This document shows, piece after piece, positions 45,290-54,475 of a DNA stretch of 64,000 bases. The notes beneath the pieces were generated by a model. That model did not search any database. It had not been told where the DNA came from and was given only the letters and a program-made list of their open reading frames with translations. This DNA comes from Sphingobium yanoikuyae (GTDB taxonomy: Bacteria; Pseudomonadota; Alphaproteobacteria; Sphingomonadales; Sphingomonadaceae), in assembly GCF_034424525.1 (NCBI RefSeq), contig NZ_CP139979.1, positions 3,249,001-3,313,000 of the forward strand. The letters run 5' to 3'. The translations under genes and the position numbers were made by a program. How positions within the stretch are numbered: the stretch's first letter is position 1; the number at the start of each line of letters is the position of its first letter.

Positions 45290-46723
45290 ATGCCATCCCG
45301 TCGCTTAGTTGCCGCCTTGCCCGCCGCCGCGCTGCTGGCCGCCAGCCTCAGCCCCCTGCACGCCGCCACCGCGGCCGATACGCAGGCCCGCGCCGGCGAA
45401 GCCGCCTTCCGCACCCTCTACAAGGAACTGGTGGAGACCGATTCGAGCTGGCCCAATGGCAGCTGCACGCTCGCCGCCGAACAGATTGCGGCGCGACTGA
45501 AGGCGGCGGGCTATGCCGATGGCGACATCGCTGTCGTGGTCGATCCGGCCCATCCCAAGGAAGGCAATCTGACCGCCGTGCTGCGCGGTTCGAACGCCAA
45601 GCTGCCCGCGCTGCTGCTGCTCGCCCATATCGACGTGGTCGCGGCCAAGCGCGCCGACTGGACCCGCGATCCCTTCACCCTGATCGAGGAAGGCGGCTAT
45701 TTCTATGGCCGGGGCACGTCGGACGACAAGGCGATGGCGGCGAGCTTCGCCGACGCCATGATCCGCTTCAAGCAGGAAGGCTACAAGCCCAAGCGCACGA
45801 TCAAGATGGCGCTGACCTGTGGCGAGGAGACGGAGAAGGCGCTGAACGGCGTCGAATATCTGCTGAAGCACAAGCCCGATGCGATGGCGGCCGGATGGGC
45901 GCTCAACGAAGGCGGCGGCGGGTCACTGGACGAGAATGGCAAGCCGGTCAGCCATGGCGTGCAGGCGGGCGAGAAGGTCTATCAGGACTTCACCTTCACC
46001 GCGACCGCGCCGGGCGGCCATAGTTCGCGCCAGGAACCGCATTTCAATGCGATCGGCTGGATGGCGCAGGCGCTGGCCAATGTGAATGCCTATGACTTCC
46101 CGGTGAACCTGACCCCGGCGGCCAAGGCCTATTTCGGCGCGTCGGCGCCGCTCTATCCCAAGCTGTCGCAGCCGATGGCGGCGGTCGGCGCGGGCAAGGC
46201 GACCGAGGCGGACTATGCCGCGATCTCGGCCGCCAATCCGAGCTGGAACGCGACCCTGCGCACCACCTGCATTCCGACGCTGATCAATGGCGGCCATGCC
46301 CCCAATGCCCAGCCCCAGTCGGTGACGGCCAACGTCAATTGCCGCATCATTCCGGGCGAGGATGTCGAGGCGGTGCGTGCCAAGCTGGCGCAGGTGGGCG
46401 GCGACGAGAAGGTCAAGGTGACGCTAGCCGATCCGCCGCAGCCCAAATCGTCGGCGCCGCAGCTGACGCCGCAGATCATGGCGCCGATCGAGGCGCTGAC
46501 CAAGGCGATGTGGCCGGGCGTGCCGGTGATCCCGCGGCTCGCCACCGGGGCGACCGACGGGCGCTTCACCAATGCGGCGGGCATCCCCACCTATGGCGTG
46601 TCGGGCATGTTCGCCGATCCCGATGGCCAGGGGGTCCATGGCCTCAATGAGCGCATCCGGGTCAAGTCGCTGCTCGACGGCCGCGCCTTCCTCTACCGCC
46701 TGACCAAGGCCTATACGCAGTAA
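45290..46723 (+). CDS. M20-family peptidase, exported
   Basis: The 477-residue protein has a signal peptide (MPSRRLVAALPAAALLAASL, cleavage near LHAAT) and the dinuclear zinc site of M20/M28-like peptidases. LLLAHIDVVAAKRADWTRDP carries the His-X-Asp, GRGTSDDKAM the bridging Asp, and ALTCGEETEK the Glu-Glu. A dimerisation domain (about 235-355) follows, with the RIIPGED motif. It likely cleaves peptides in the periplasm. AAGGA precedes the ATG at 45290. A terminator follows it. Confidence 0.9.
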   Translation: MPSRRLVAALPAAALLAASLSPLHAATAADTQARAGEAAFRTLYKELVETDSSWPNGSCTLAAEQIAARLKAAGYADGDIAVVVDPAHPKEGNLTAVLRGSNAKLPALLLLAHIDVVAAKRADWTRDPFTLIEEGGYFYGRGTSDDKAMAASFADAMIRFKQEGYKPKRTIKMALTCGEETEKALNGVEYLLKHKPDAMAAGWALNEGGGGSLDENGKPVSHGVQAGEKVYQDFTFTATAPGGHSSRQEPHFNAIGWMAQALANVNAYDFPVNLTPAAKAYFGASAPLYPKLSQPMAAVGAGKATEADYAAISAANPSWNATLRTTCIPTLINGGHAPNAQPQSVTANVNCRIIPGEDVEAVRAKLAQVGGDEKVKVTLADPPQPKSSAPQLTPQIMAPIEALTKAMWPGVPVIPRLATGATDGRFTNAAGIPTYGVSGMFADPDGQGVHGLNERIRVKSLLDGRAFLYRLTKAYTQ

Positions 46724-46727
46724 CGCG

Positions 46728-46767
46728 AAAGGGCTGGCCCGGATGACCGGACCAGCCCTTTTTATTT
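46728..46767 (+). terminator. Rho-independent terminator of the peptidase gene
   Basis: AAAGGGCTGG(CC) and (GG)ACCAGCCCTTT pair and are followed by a T-rich run, right after the stop codon. It may also act in the opposite direction for the convergent gene at 46785. Confidence 0.88.
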
Positions 46768-46784
46768 GGGTCAGCGCGCGCGGA

Positions 46785-47177
46785 TCAGCGGCCGCTGCTG
46801 CCCAGCACCCGGACTTCGCCGACCGGATAGCCCTTCTCGGCCATTTCCTTGGCATAATCGCCGCGCGCATCGGCCAGTTCGGTGCGATATTCCTCCCAGG
46901 CGTCGCGATTATCCTCCGCATCGCTGGAATGGCGCAGATCCTTGGTCAGTTCCTTGCGCGCCTCGGCCAGGTCGGTCTGGTAATTGAACCAGTAGTTGTT
47001 CTCCACGCCGGCGATCGGCGCTTCATAGACAAGCTGGTCCTCGACCGACGCCAGTTGTTCCTCATAGCTCACCGGGCCTTCCCCCGGAGCCGGGCCACGC
47101 GCCTGGGGCTGGGCCATGGCGGCGATCGGGGTCATGCCGACCATGGCGATGGCGGTCAGAAGCATCGAACGGTTCAT
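46785..47177 (-). CDS. Exported hypothetical protein, 130 residues
   Basis: A signal peptide (MNRSMLLTAIAMVGMTPIAA, then MAQ) is followed by a charged helical domain (VEDQLVYEAPIAGVENNYWF, TDLAEARKELTKDLRH). GAGGAG lies just before the ATG at 47177. The mature protein is acidic and probably periplasmic. It lies convergent to the peptidase gene. No family is recognised. Confidence 0.75.
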   Translation of the reverse strand: MNRSMLLTAIAMVGMTPIAAMAQPQARGPAPGEGPVSYEEQLASVEDQLVYEAPIAGVENNYWFNYQTDLAEARKELTKDLRHSSDAEDNRDAWEEYRTELADARGDYAKEMAEKGYPVGEVRVLGSSGR

Positions 47178-47352
47178 GACGTTTCTCCTCTTTCCTCATC
47201 GAACCTGCGGCAATAACGCACCGGGACCGGCATTTTGCGCCTGAACGGATGTGCAGAATGGACGAAGCGAGGCCCGGCGGCGGTGGGCCGCAGCGCCCAA
47301 AAGGGCCGAATGTCGGGCTTTTCCGCCCTGTTTTCAGATGATTGGGATCAGA

Positions 47353-47916
47353 TCAGCGGATCACCAGATAGAAGGTCGCCGGCGCGCTGCCGCCATTCTC
47401 TATCTCGATCGCATAGCGTTCGGTGAACAGCGGCAGCCAGGCGCAATCGGCCTGCGGCGCGGCCACCGGCTTGGCGCACAGCGTGCCGCCATCGGCATTG
47501 CGCACCCGGACCGACAGGGATGCGGCGATGCCGGTGGCGCGTGCCACCGAAATCTGCGCGCGCTGGCCGGCAAGGAACAACTGGCGCAGCGTCACCCGCC
47601 CGCCCGCCGCCAGAGACCCACGGCGATAGGCGGGGCCGAGCGCGCGGCCGCGATAGACCGGCCCGGCATGGACGGCACCGCCGGCCTGCGCCTGCTGCGA
47701 CCAGAGGGAGGACAGGTCATCCTGCCCCTCCGCCGGGCGCGCGCCGAGCAGCTTGAGAGTGTCGGCCGCCGCCGCGAGTGCGGCTTGATCACCCCTCGCC
47801 TGCGCCAGATCCCCCTCCGCCAGGGTGCGCATCAGCGCATCGGTCGGCATCGGCTCCTCGACCACCGCGACCGGGCCGACGCCCAGCATCAGCAGGGGCA
47901 GGAAGAGCCTAATCAT
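47353..47916 (-). CDS. Exported hypothetical protein, 187 residues, coupled to the histidine kinase
   Basis: It starts at MIRLFLPLLMLGVGPVAVVE, whose ATG overlaps the end of the sensor-kinase gene, so it is translated as the third gene of the two-component operon. A short signal peptide precedes a helical part with Ala/Gln-rich sequence, and a C-terminal beta-rich domain (RVTLRQLFLAGQRAQISVAR, then YAIEIENGGSAPATFYLVIR). It may be an accessory sensor or target of the two-component pair. The family is not known. Confidence 0.7.
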   Translation of the reverse strand: MIRLFLPLLMLGVGPVAVVEEPMPTDALMRTLAEGDLAQARGDQAALAAAADTLKLLGARPAEGQDDLSSLWSQQAQAGGAVHAGPVYRGRALGPAYRRGSLAAGGRVTLRQLFLAGQRAQISVARATGIAASLSVRVRNADGGTLCAKPVAAPQADCAWLPLFTERYAIEIENGGSAPATFYLVIR

Positions 47917-49261
47917 CCGCCATCTCCGGCTGCACGACGAAGCGGGCGCCGGGCGCGGCATCCTCGACATGGATGGTCAGGCCATGGCGTTCGGCAATCG
48001 CACGGGCCAGCGCCAGCCCCAGACCATGGCCGCTGCCGGGCGACGGATCGAGCCGGACATAGCGGTCGAAGACCAGTTCGCGCGCATCGGCCGGTATGCC
48101 CCGGCCATTATCCTGCACGATGATCAGCGGCCCCGGCGCCAGGCTGAGCAGCACGCTGCCGCCGCGCGGCACATATTTGAACGCATTGTCGAGCAGGTTG
48201 GACAAGAGCCGGGTGATCTGCATCGGATCGGCGCGGAAGGATATGCCCGGCGCCACCATCGCGTTGAAGGCGATGCCCAGATCCTCTGCACTGGCGCCAT
48301 AAAGGTCCGCCAGATTGTCGGCGATCTCGCTGAGGTCGACATCGGCAAGGCCCCGGCGATCGCCGCGCAATGCCTGGGTGCCGGCAATGTCGAGCAGGGA
48401 ATCGAGCAGCCGCACGACACTGCGAATCTCGTCGCGCGACCGGCCCAGGGTCCGCAACAGCCCCTCATCCCCGGTCCGTTCCATCGCTTTCAGGATACGC
48501 GTGTCGAGATGCATCAGCGGGGTGCGGATCTCGTGCGCGGTCTGATCCGACACGGAGCGCTGGGCCTCCATCAGCCGCTGCACCTGATCCAGCATCGCAT
48601 TGGTGTTCGCCGCCAGTTCGGCCAGTTCGTCGCTCGCCCCGGTGGCGCGTGCGCGCGCACCGATATCGCCGGCGCGCACCGCGTCGAAGACATGGTTGAT
48701 CCGTTCGACCCGACGCCGCAGGCGGCGCGCCGCGAAATGGCCGGCGGCAAGGCTGAGCAGGGCGACGATGGCGCCGGCAATGGCAAAGGCGATGGCGAGC
48801 CGGGTCTGCAGCGCCCGCGCCCGAATGTTGCTGCGCCCGACGATCAGCCGGGTGTCGGGACCAAGCAGCGTCGCCCGCGCGAACATGCGGTCGCCGCCGG
48901 GCAGGCGGATCAGCCGGGCTTCGGATACTTCGGACGCCAGGGCGGGCCAGTGATCGATATTGCCCGCCACCCGGCGCCCGGCCGCATCGGCGAGCAGATA
49001 ATAGGCCTTTTCGCTATCGCCGCGCTCCATCGCCAGTCGATCGGCGATGCGCGCCCTCAGTTCCGCCTCGCCACTGCTGACATAGATGTCGGCCAGGCCC
49101 GCCAGATCGGTATCGACCTCTCGCCCCAGCATCACGCGCCCGTCGGTCTCGACGATCCGTTCGACCACCAGGAACAGCACCAGCGTGGATGCCAGGCTGA
49201 CCAGCAGGGCCGACAGCGTGACCCGGCCGAAGACCGAGCGCAGCAGGCCGAACCTAGCCAT
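47909..49261 (-). CDS. Sensor histidine kinase
   Basis: The 450-residue inner-membrane kinase has two membrane segments (about 13-35 and 159-180) around a periplasmic loop of about 120 residues, a HAMP-like segment (RRVERINHVFDAVRAGD), and a HisKA domain with HEIRTPL near 243. The ATP-binding domain shows N box NLLDNAFKY, G1 DNGRGIP and G2 GHGLGLALA. It overlaps the response-regulator gene by eight bases. The signal is unknown. Confidence 0.93.
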   Translation of the reverse strand: MARFGLLRSVFGRVTLSALLVSLASTLVLFLVVERIVETDGRVMLGREVDTDLAGLADIYVSSGEAELRARIADRLAMERGDSEKAYYLLADAAGRRVAGNIDHWPALASEVSEARLIRLPGGDRMFARATLLGPDTRLIVGRSNIRARALQTRLAIAFAIAGAIVALLSLAAGHFAARRLRRRVERINHVFDAVRAGDIGARARATGASDELAELAANTNAMLDQVQRLMEAQRSVSDQTAHEIRTPLMHLDTRILKAMERTGDEGLLRTLGRSRDEIRSVVRLLDSLLDIAGTQALRGDRRGLADVDLSEIADNLADLYGASAEDLGIAFNAMVAPGISFRADPMQITRLLSNLLDNAFKYVPRGGSVLLSLAPGPLIIVQDNGRGIPADARELVFDRYVRLDPSPGSGHGLGLALARAIAERHGLTIHVEDAAPGARFVVQPEMADD

Positions 49262-49952
49262 GGGCGGCGATCAGCCGATAGCCGGTGCCCCAGACCGTCT
49301 CCAGGACGGCGCTGTCGAACCCTTCCTCCAGCTTGCGGCGCAGGCGGCCGACATTGACGTCGACGACATTGGTCTGGGGATCGAAGCTGAGTTTCCACAC
49401 ATGGCGCAGCAGCATCTCGCGCGTGACCACTTCGCCGGCATGTTCCATGAGGTAGCGGAACAGCGCAAATTCCTTGGGCGACAGCGGCACATGGCGGCCG
49501 CCGCGATGGGCGGTGCGCGCCTTCACATGGCATTCCAGATCGCCGAACAGCAGCACCGAATCCTGCTGCAACCGCCCGGCCCGGCGCCACAAAGCGCGCA
49601 CGCGGGCGATCAGTTCGTCCGGTTCGAAGGGCTTGGCCATATAGTCATCGACGCCGCTTTCCAGCCCCTCGACCCGATGCTCGCTGCGGCCGAGCGCGGA
49701 CAGCATCAGCACCGGCGCCTCGATCCCGGCGACGCGCATGCGCGTCACCACGTCGATGCCCGAAAGATGCGGCAGGGTGCGATCGAGGATGATGACATGA
49801 TAGCGGCCCGATGCGGCGCGCTTGAGCCCTTCCGCGCCATCCTCGGCCAGGTCGACGACCATGCCGGCGCGGACGAGGATTTCGGCGATATTGGCGCGGG
49901 CCGCCGGGTCATCTTCCACCAGCAGCACGGAAATCGGGTCGGTTTGCGCCAT
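49254..49952 (-). CDS. OmpR-family response regulator
   Basis: The 232-residue regulator has a receiver domain (VLLVEDDPAARANIAEILVR; phosphorylated Asp in VIILDRTLPHLSG near 53; Lys in DDYMAKPFEPDEL near 103) and a winged-helix output domain (ALFRYLMEHAGEVVTREMLL, TNVVDVNVGRLRRKLEEG). It starts at ATG 49952 (a GTG lies two codons earlier). It partners the downstream kinase. Targets are not obvious from the window. It would be phosphorylated by the downstream kinase. Confidence 0.93.
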   Translation of the reverse strand: MAQTDPISVLLVEDDPAARANIAEILVRAGMVVDLAEDGAEGLKRAASGRYHVIILDRTLPHLSGIDVVTRMRVAGIEAPVLMLSALGRSEHRVEGLESGVDDYMAKPFEPDELIARVRALWRRAGRLQQDSVLLFGDLECHVKARTAHRGGRHVPLSPKEFALFRYLMEHAGEVVTREMLLRHVWKLSFDPQTNVVDVNVGRLRRKLEEGFDSAVLETVWGTGYRLIAAHG

Positions 49953-50029
49953 CTTCACCGCCTGTCAGATAGCGCGAACGGCTGCCAGTGACAAAGCCTG
50001 TTAAGGCGGTCACTGGCGGCCGTTAAGAG

Positions 50030-50164
50030 CCTGTTTGAAAAATCGCGAAAGAGCGATTTTTGGTTACGGCACCAGCCCGCTCCCCCGCCCAACCGCCCGA
50101 TCCAGTGTCATCCTGTCGGGCGGTTGGGCGGGGGAGCGGGCTGGTACCGGCTTTCTCAAACAGC
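50030..50164. repeat. Nested palindromic element with 30-bp arms
   Basis: Arms at 50071-50100 and 50116-50145 are perfectly complementary over 30 bases (CCAGCCCGCTCCCCCGCCC type). A second stem, AAAAATCGC/GCGATTTTT, lies at 50038-50061, and the outer ends CTGTTTGA/TCAAACAG also pair. A decayed relative is at 37747-37838. It is probably a dispersed, non-autonomous repeat and also an efficient transcription barrier between the two flanking genes. Confidence 0.85.
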
Positions 50165-50182
50165 CGGATTATCAGATCATTA

Positions 50183-51013
50183 TCAGATCTTGAGCCCCGC
50201 GCGCAGCATCAGCGCACCGATGATCAGCAGATAGACGCCGAAAATCTTCTTCAGCGGCCCGGCGGGCAGGCTGTGGGCGGCGGCCACGCCCAGCGGCGCG
50301 GTCAGCATCGACATCGATGCGATCGCTATCGTCGCGGGGATGTTGATATAGCCCAGCGAACCCCAGGGCAGGCCGCCTTCGCGAAAGCCGATGATGGCAA
50401 AGCCGATGGTGGTCGGGATGGCGATCAGCGTGCCGATGCCCGATGCGGTGGCGATGGCGCGGTGAATGGTGCGGCCGCACAGCGTCATCGTCATGATGGC
50501 AATGGTGCCGCCGCCGATGCCCAGCAGCGAGGAAAAGGTGCCTAGCCCGCCTGCAATGCCGATGCGCGCCAGCCCCGACGGCATCTGGTCGCTGATCACC
50601 TTGCCGTTCAGCACCGGGATCAGGAAGTTGAGCGACATCAGGATGACGCCTGCGCCGAAGATCATCTTGAGCGTGCGGCCATCGACATGGCCCGCCAGCA
50701 CGACACCCGCGCCGCAGCCCAATATGATCCAGGGCGCCCATGTCTTGAGGACGTCGAACTCCACCGCGCCGCGCTTGGAATGCGCCAGCAGCGATCGGAT
50801 GGAGGTCAGGATGATCGTCGCCGCCGACGTGCCGATCGCGACATGGGCGATGCCGTCCTTCGTCCCGCCCAGCAGCGGCAGCACCACCAGCAGCGCCGGC
50901 ACGACGACGAAGCCGCCGCCGATGCCGAAGATGCCGGCGGCAAAGCCGGCGAGCAGGCCGGCGGCCAGCATGGCAACCAGCGGCACGAGCCAGGTCATGA
51001 TATCACCGGACAT
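50183..51013 (-). CDS. TauE/SafE-family sulfite or anion exporter
   Basis: The 276-residue membrane protein has about eight membrane segments and the two-repeat TauE/SafE pattern (AGLLAGFAAGIFGIGGGFVV near 15 and GGLGTFSSLLGIGGGTIAIM near 160). Family members export sulfite, sulfonates or related anions, and the substrate here is unknown. AAGGGG lies seven bases before the ATG at 51013. It is monocistronic between a repeat and a 275-base gap. Confidence 0.85.
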   Translation of the reverse strand: MSGDIMTWLVPLVAMLAAGLLAGFAAGIFGIGGGFVVVPALLVVLPLLGGTKDGIAHVAIGTSAATIILTSIRSLLAHSKRGAVEFDVLKTWAPWIILGCGAGVVLAGHVDGRTLKMIFGAGVILMSLNFLIPVLNGKVISDQMPSGLARIGIAGGLGTFSSLLGIGGGTIAIMTMTLCGRTIHRAIATASGIGTLIAIPTTIGFAIIGFREGGLPWGSLGYINIPATIAIASMSMLTAPLGVAAAHSLPAGPLKKIFGVYLLIIGALMLRAGLKI

Positions 51014-51288
51014 CAGCACGCCCCTTTCTGCAGTGCGCGACCGGCGCGCATGATGGAGCGATCGCCTTTTTGGATCAAGGCGGCGAATGTGGGGAAATCG
51101 ACCATGATGTTAAACCATGCCTCTCTTCGGCGGAACCAGGATGCATGGGGGGCATGTGGTCATGTCCCCCTGCCCGACTAGACGAACGAGATCTTGGAAC
51201 CCGCAAGAGAATCCATGGCGTTTATTTGACAATCGGGAAACAAAGCCCGGCGACGCGACGTCGCGCCAGACGAAAAACGGCGCAAAAT

Positions 51289-51329
51289 AAAAGGACGCCA
51301 GCCCCGCAAGGGAGGGCTGGCGTCCTTTT
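51289..51329 (-). terminator. Rho-independent terminator of ald
   Basis: AAAAGGACGCCAGCCC and GGGCTGGCGTCCTTTT form a perfect 16-base stem with a nine-base loop, 44 bases after the ald stop. The stretch 51014-51288 to its left shows no gene. Confidence 0.9.
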
Positions 51330-51373
51330 GCCCGGCGCCTGTCGGGGACGCCGGGAAACAGGGGGCGGCGCGA

Positions 51374-52489
51374 TCAGGCGATCGCGTCTTCCGCCGGGGT
51401 GTAGGGCAGGCCGAGATCGTCGGCGACGGCCTTGTAGGTGACCTTGCCGTCCCAGACATTGAGGCCCGCGAGCAGGTGCGGATCGCGGCGCAGCGCGTCC
51501 TTCCAGCCCAGTTCGGCGATGCGCAGCGCATGCGGCAGGGTCACGTTATTGAGTGCATAGGTGCTGGTGCGGGCGACCGCACCGGGCATGTTGGCGACGC
51601 AATAATGGACGATGCCGTCGATGATGTAGGTCGGGTCGGCATGGGTCGTGGCATGGCTGGTTTCGAAGCAGCCGCCCTGGTCGATCGCGACGTCGACCAG
51701 CACTGCGCCCTTCTTCATGGTCTTGAGCATGTCGGCGCTGACCAGCTTGGGCGCAGCGGCGCCCGGAATCAGCACCGCACCGATCACCAGATCCGCCTCG
51801 GCCACGCATTCGGCCAGGTTCGCGCGGTTCGAGAAACGGGTCTTGGCGCGCGCCTCGAAATACATGCCCAGCTTTTCGAGCACTTCGGGATTGCGGTCGA
51901 GAATGGTGACGTCGGCGCCAAGACCGGCCGCCATCTGCGCCGCGTTGAAGCCGACGACGCCGCCGCCGATCACGACGACCTTGGCCGGCAGCACGCCCGG
52001 CACGCCGCCCAGCAGCACGCCGCGGCCGCCATGCGCCTTTTCAAGGGCTGTGGCACCGGCCTGGATCGACATGCGGCCGGCCACCTGGCTCATGGGCTTC
52101 AGCAGCGGCAGGCCGCCGCTCGCATCGGTCACGGTTTCATAGGCGATGCAGGTCGCACCCGAGGCGATCAGGTCGCGGGTCTGCTCCGGATCGGGCGCGA
52201 GGTGGAGATAGGTGTAGAGGATCTGGCCGGGGCGCAGCATCGCGCGCTCGACGGCCTGGGGCTCCTTCACCTTGACGATCATCTCGGCGCGCGCGAACAC
52301 TTCGGCGGCCGTCGCGATGATGGTGGCGCCGGCCCGCTCATAGAGCGCGTCATGCGCGCCGATGCCCTCACCCGCGCCGGTCTCGACCAGAACCGCATGG
52401 CCATGGGCCGTCAGTTCATGGACGCTCTCGGGGGTCAGGCCGACGCGATATTCGTGATTCTTGATTTCCTTGACGGTGCCGACGATCAT
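51374..52489 (-). CDS. ald: Alanine dehydrogenase
   Basis: The 371-residue enzyme interconverts L-alanine with pyruvate and ammonia using NAD. It starts [20 protein letters not shown], the family signature, and has the Lys of VKVKEPQ near 75, the NAD Rossmann motif [20 protein letters not shown] near 168-187, and the His-containing [20 protein letters not shown] near 116. Length is typical. It is divergent from an Lrp/AsnC regulator, the usual control of ald, and ends at a strong terminator. Confidence 0.95.
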   Translation of the reverse strand: MIVGTVKEIKNHEYRVGLTPESVHELTAHGHAVLVETGAGEGIGAHDALYERAGATIIATAAEVFARAEMIVKVKEPQAVERAMLRPGQILYTYLHLAPDPEQTRDLIASGATCIAYETVTDASGGLPLLKPMSQVAGRMSIQAGATALEKAHGGRGVLLGGVPGVLPAKVVVIGGGVVGFNAAQMAAGLGADVTILDRNPEVLEKLGMYFEARAKTRFSNRANLAECVAEADLVIGAVLIPGAAAPKLVSADMLKTMKKGAVLVDVAIDQGGCFETSHATTHADPTYIIDGIVHYCVANMPGAVARTSTYALNNVTLPHALRIAELGWKDALRRDPHLLAGLNVWDGKVTYKAVADDLGLPYTPAEDAIA

Positions 52490-52664
52490 GAGACGCTCTC
52501 CATTTTGCAGCGGGATGGCCCATCCTGAAAGGACAACGCAGCCCCGCCGGTTGTGGCCTCATCATATCGCCAAGCGGGTGGCGATTGTTCCCTGATTTGC
52601 GCTTGCGATCGCCCGCATGCAGGACGATATATTGCGAAATCTTATTTCATCGGGATGACATTGC

Positions 52665-53132
52665 ATGGATCGGTTCGACATCGCGTTGCTGGAGGCGCTG
52701 CAAAGCGATTCCCGCCGGTCGATGAACGAGCTGGGCGAGCAGATCGGCCTCTCCTCCTCCGCCTGCCATCGCCGCATCCGCGCGCTGGAGGATGCCGGCA
52801 TGATCGAGGGCTATGCCGCCCGGCTCGATCCGGCGGCGCTGGGCCTGACGCTCCAGGCCTTTGTCGAAATTTCGCTGACCAGCCAGAGCCGCGAGGCGAT
52901 GGAACGGTTCGAGAGCGCGGTCGCGGGCTTCCCGGAAATATTGGAATGCCATCTGATGGCGGGCCAGGCCGACTATCTGCTGCGGGTCGCCGCCGCCGAC
53001 CTCAAGGGCTTCGACGCGGTCCATCGCGACTGCCTCGCCCGCCTGCCTGGCGTGTCGGCGATCCGCACCAGCTTCGCCATCCGCCGCATCCGCGACTGGC
53101 GCGGCTATCGGCTCCGTGATCTGCCTATTTAG
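52665..53132 (+). CDS. Lrp/AsnC-family regulator of ald
   Basis: The 155-residue protein has an N-terminal helix-turn-helix (SRRSMNELGEQIGLSSSACH, residues 15-34) and a C-terminal RAM/AsnC ligand domain (FVEISLTSQSREAMERFE, CHLMAGQADYLLRVAAADL). It would bind alanine or another amino acid. Facing ald across 175 bases, it most likely activates ald in response to alanine, as AldR/PutR types do. The intergenic contains AT-rich half-sites (TTGCGAAATCTTATTTC near 52633) suitable for Lrp binding. Confidence 0.9.
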   Translation: MDRFDIALLEALQSDSRRSMNELGEQIGLSSSACHRRIRALEDAGMIEGYAARLDPAALGLTLQAFVEISLTSQSREAMERFESAVAGFPEILECHLMAGQADYLLRVAAADLKGFDAVHRDCLARLPGVSAIRTSFAIRRIRDWRGYRLRDLPI

Positions 53133-54031
53133 GGCGCGGGACGCACCGGCACCGGCGCGTTGCACAGATCAACGCCCCCGGCAGGCCGGTCGTAGAAATC
53201 ATCCTTCCGGTTGGCGCGCAGCCGCAGATAGTCGGCAAAACTGGCCGAACCGGTATCCATCACCTGGAAGCTAGGGCGCTCCGTTTCGGGCAGATCGCTT
53301 GCCAGCCGCACCGAGATGATCGGCAGCTTGCGCTCGGCGTCGGTGTAGAAACCCAGTTCACCACTGCCGCGCGGCAGGCTGGTGAGCGCGGTCATCCCCT
53401 CGACGATACGGCCTACCACCGCGATGTTGCGATCGAGCTGGCGCGGCGCCTGACCGATCACTGTGTAGAGTTCCGCGCCCGTGCCAGCGTCGGGCGACAT
53501 GTTGCGACCGACGCCGATCATGCCATAGCAGTGCGGCAGCCAGGCGGCCTCCCCGTCGATCGCCACCGGCCAGCCATCGATGAAGCCGGTCGCGCGCGCA
53601 TAGGGATCGGGATAGGGCAGCGGCGTCAGCTTCGCCTTCATGCCTCCAAGCGACTGGACATAGTCCACCGGACTGGTCGGCGCGAGGCCGGCGGGCAGCG
53701 GCTTCTTCTCGGTCGCGTCGCCCCATTGGACGACATAATTGTCCTGCACCCGGTTGATGCTGGTGCCGTCCCACCAATGGGCGGTGGCAAGCGCGCGGAT
53801 ATTGGCGACATGGCGCGGACCGAATTGCGGCGCCAGCTGGATCACCACGCGCTTGCCACCCTCGATCGTCATCACCAGCAAATCCTGCGCCGGGACGGTG
53901 CGCCAGGCACTGGCCGGCGCCTGCGCCACGACCGCGCTGGGCGTGGCCGGCGGATCGGCCGCATCGGCAGCGGCAAGGGGCAGGATGGCGATGAAGGGCG
54001 CAAGCAGCGCAACACGGCGGCGAAGGGTCAT
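53129..54031 (-). CDS. Cyclophilin-type peptidyl-prolyl isomerase, exported
   Basis: The 300-residue protein has a signal peptide (MTLRRRVALLAPFIAILPLA, cleavage near AADA) and a cyclophilin domain from about residue 60. It has IQLAPQFGPRHVANIRALAT, then WDGTSINRVQDNYVVQWGD and MIGVGRNMSPDAGTGAELYTVIG. The usual Gly-Thr-Gly-Gly and Phe-His motifs are altered, as in many proteobacterial periplasmic forms. It would assist protein folding in the periplasm. Start at 54031 gives the cleaner signal peptide; 54070 is possible. Its 3' end overlaps the Lrp gene by four bases. Confidence 0.85.
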   Translation of the reverse strand: MTLRRRVALLAPFIAILPLAAADAADPPATPSAVVAQAPASAWRTVPAQDLLVMTIEGGKRVVIQLAPQFGPRHVANIRALATAHWWDGTSINRVQDNYVVQWGDATEKKPLPAGLAPTSPVDYVQSLGGMKAKLTPLPYPDPYARATGFIDGWPVAIDGEAAWLPHCYGMIGVGRNMSPDAGTGAELYTVIGQAPRQLDRNIAVVGRIVEGMTALTSLPRGSGELGFYTDAERKLPIISVRLASDLPETERPSFQVMDTGSASFADYLRLRANRKDDFYDRPAGGVDLCNAPVPVRPAP

Positions 54032-54121
54032 GACCCGATCAAACAATTGCTGCGCAAGAAAGTAAAGCATCCCCTTGCCTAGTGCGTTGTCGCGCGATAG
54101 GGAGCCGCCTCCAGTGCATGC

Positions 54122-54212
54122 GGAGCGGTGGCCGAGTGGTCGAAGGCGCTCGCCTGGAAAGTGAGTATACGTCAAAAGCGTATCGAGGGTTCGAATCCCT
54201 CCCGCTCCGCCA
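54122..54212 (+). tRNA. tRNA-Ser (anticodon GGA)
   Basis: The 91-base gene starts GGAGCGGTGGCCGAGTGGTC and has the long variable arm of serine tRNAs (GAGTATACGTCAAAAGCGTA region). The anticodon loop CTGGAAA gives GGA. The T-arm is GGTTCGAATCC, the acceptor stem closes as CCGCTCC, and CCA is encoded. Confidence 0.95.
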
Positions 54213-54475
54213 AATTTTCCCGACCAAATCCGATACGATGCCCAAATTCGCAATTTGACAAGAATTCAGGCGTCCGCCTGTCCTGCCCGCCCAGGCCTGC
54301 CTAGATCGATATATCTCGGGCCCATCAGGATAAAATTTGGAGGGGTCGCGCTGGCTGAAAGAGTCAGCCACCAGGCAAAATCTAAGTACATATCTTCGAT
54401 TTTCGTAAATATAACCTTAGATGGTCCGGAATTATTCGGACAGCCAACGCCAATTTTACGAAATATATTCAATCT
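54213..54475. other. AT-rich gap after tRNA-Ser
   Basis: The 263 bases are clearly more AT-rich than either flank and hold no supported gene. Small inverted pairs are present: TTTCGTAAA/TTTACGAAA at 54401-54409 and 54455-54463, and GTCCG/CGGAC at 54424-54441. The change of composition at a tRNA 3' end suggests a foreign DNA remnant. Confidence 0.5.
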
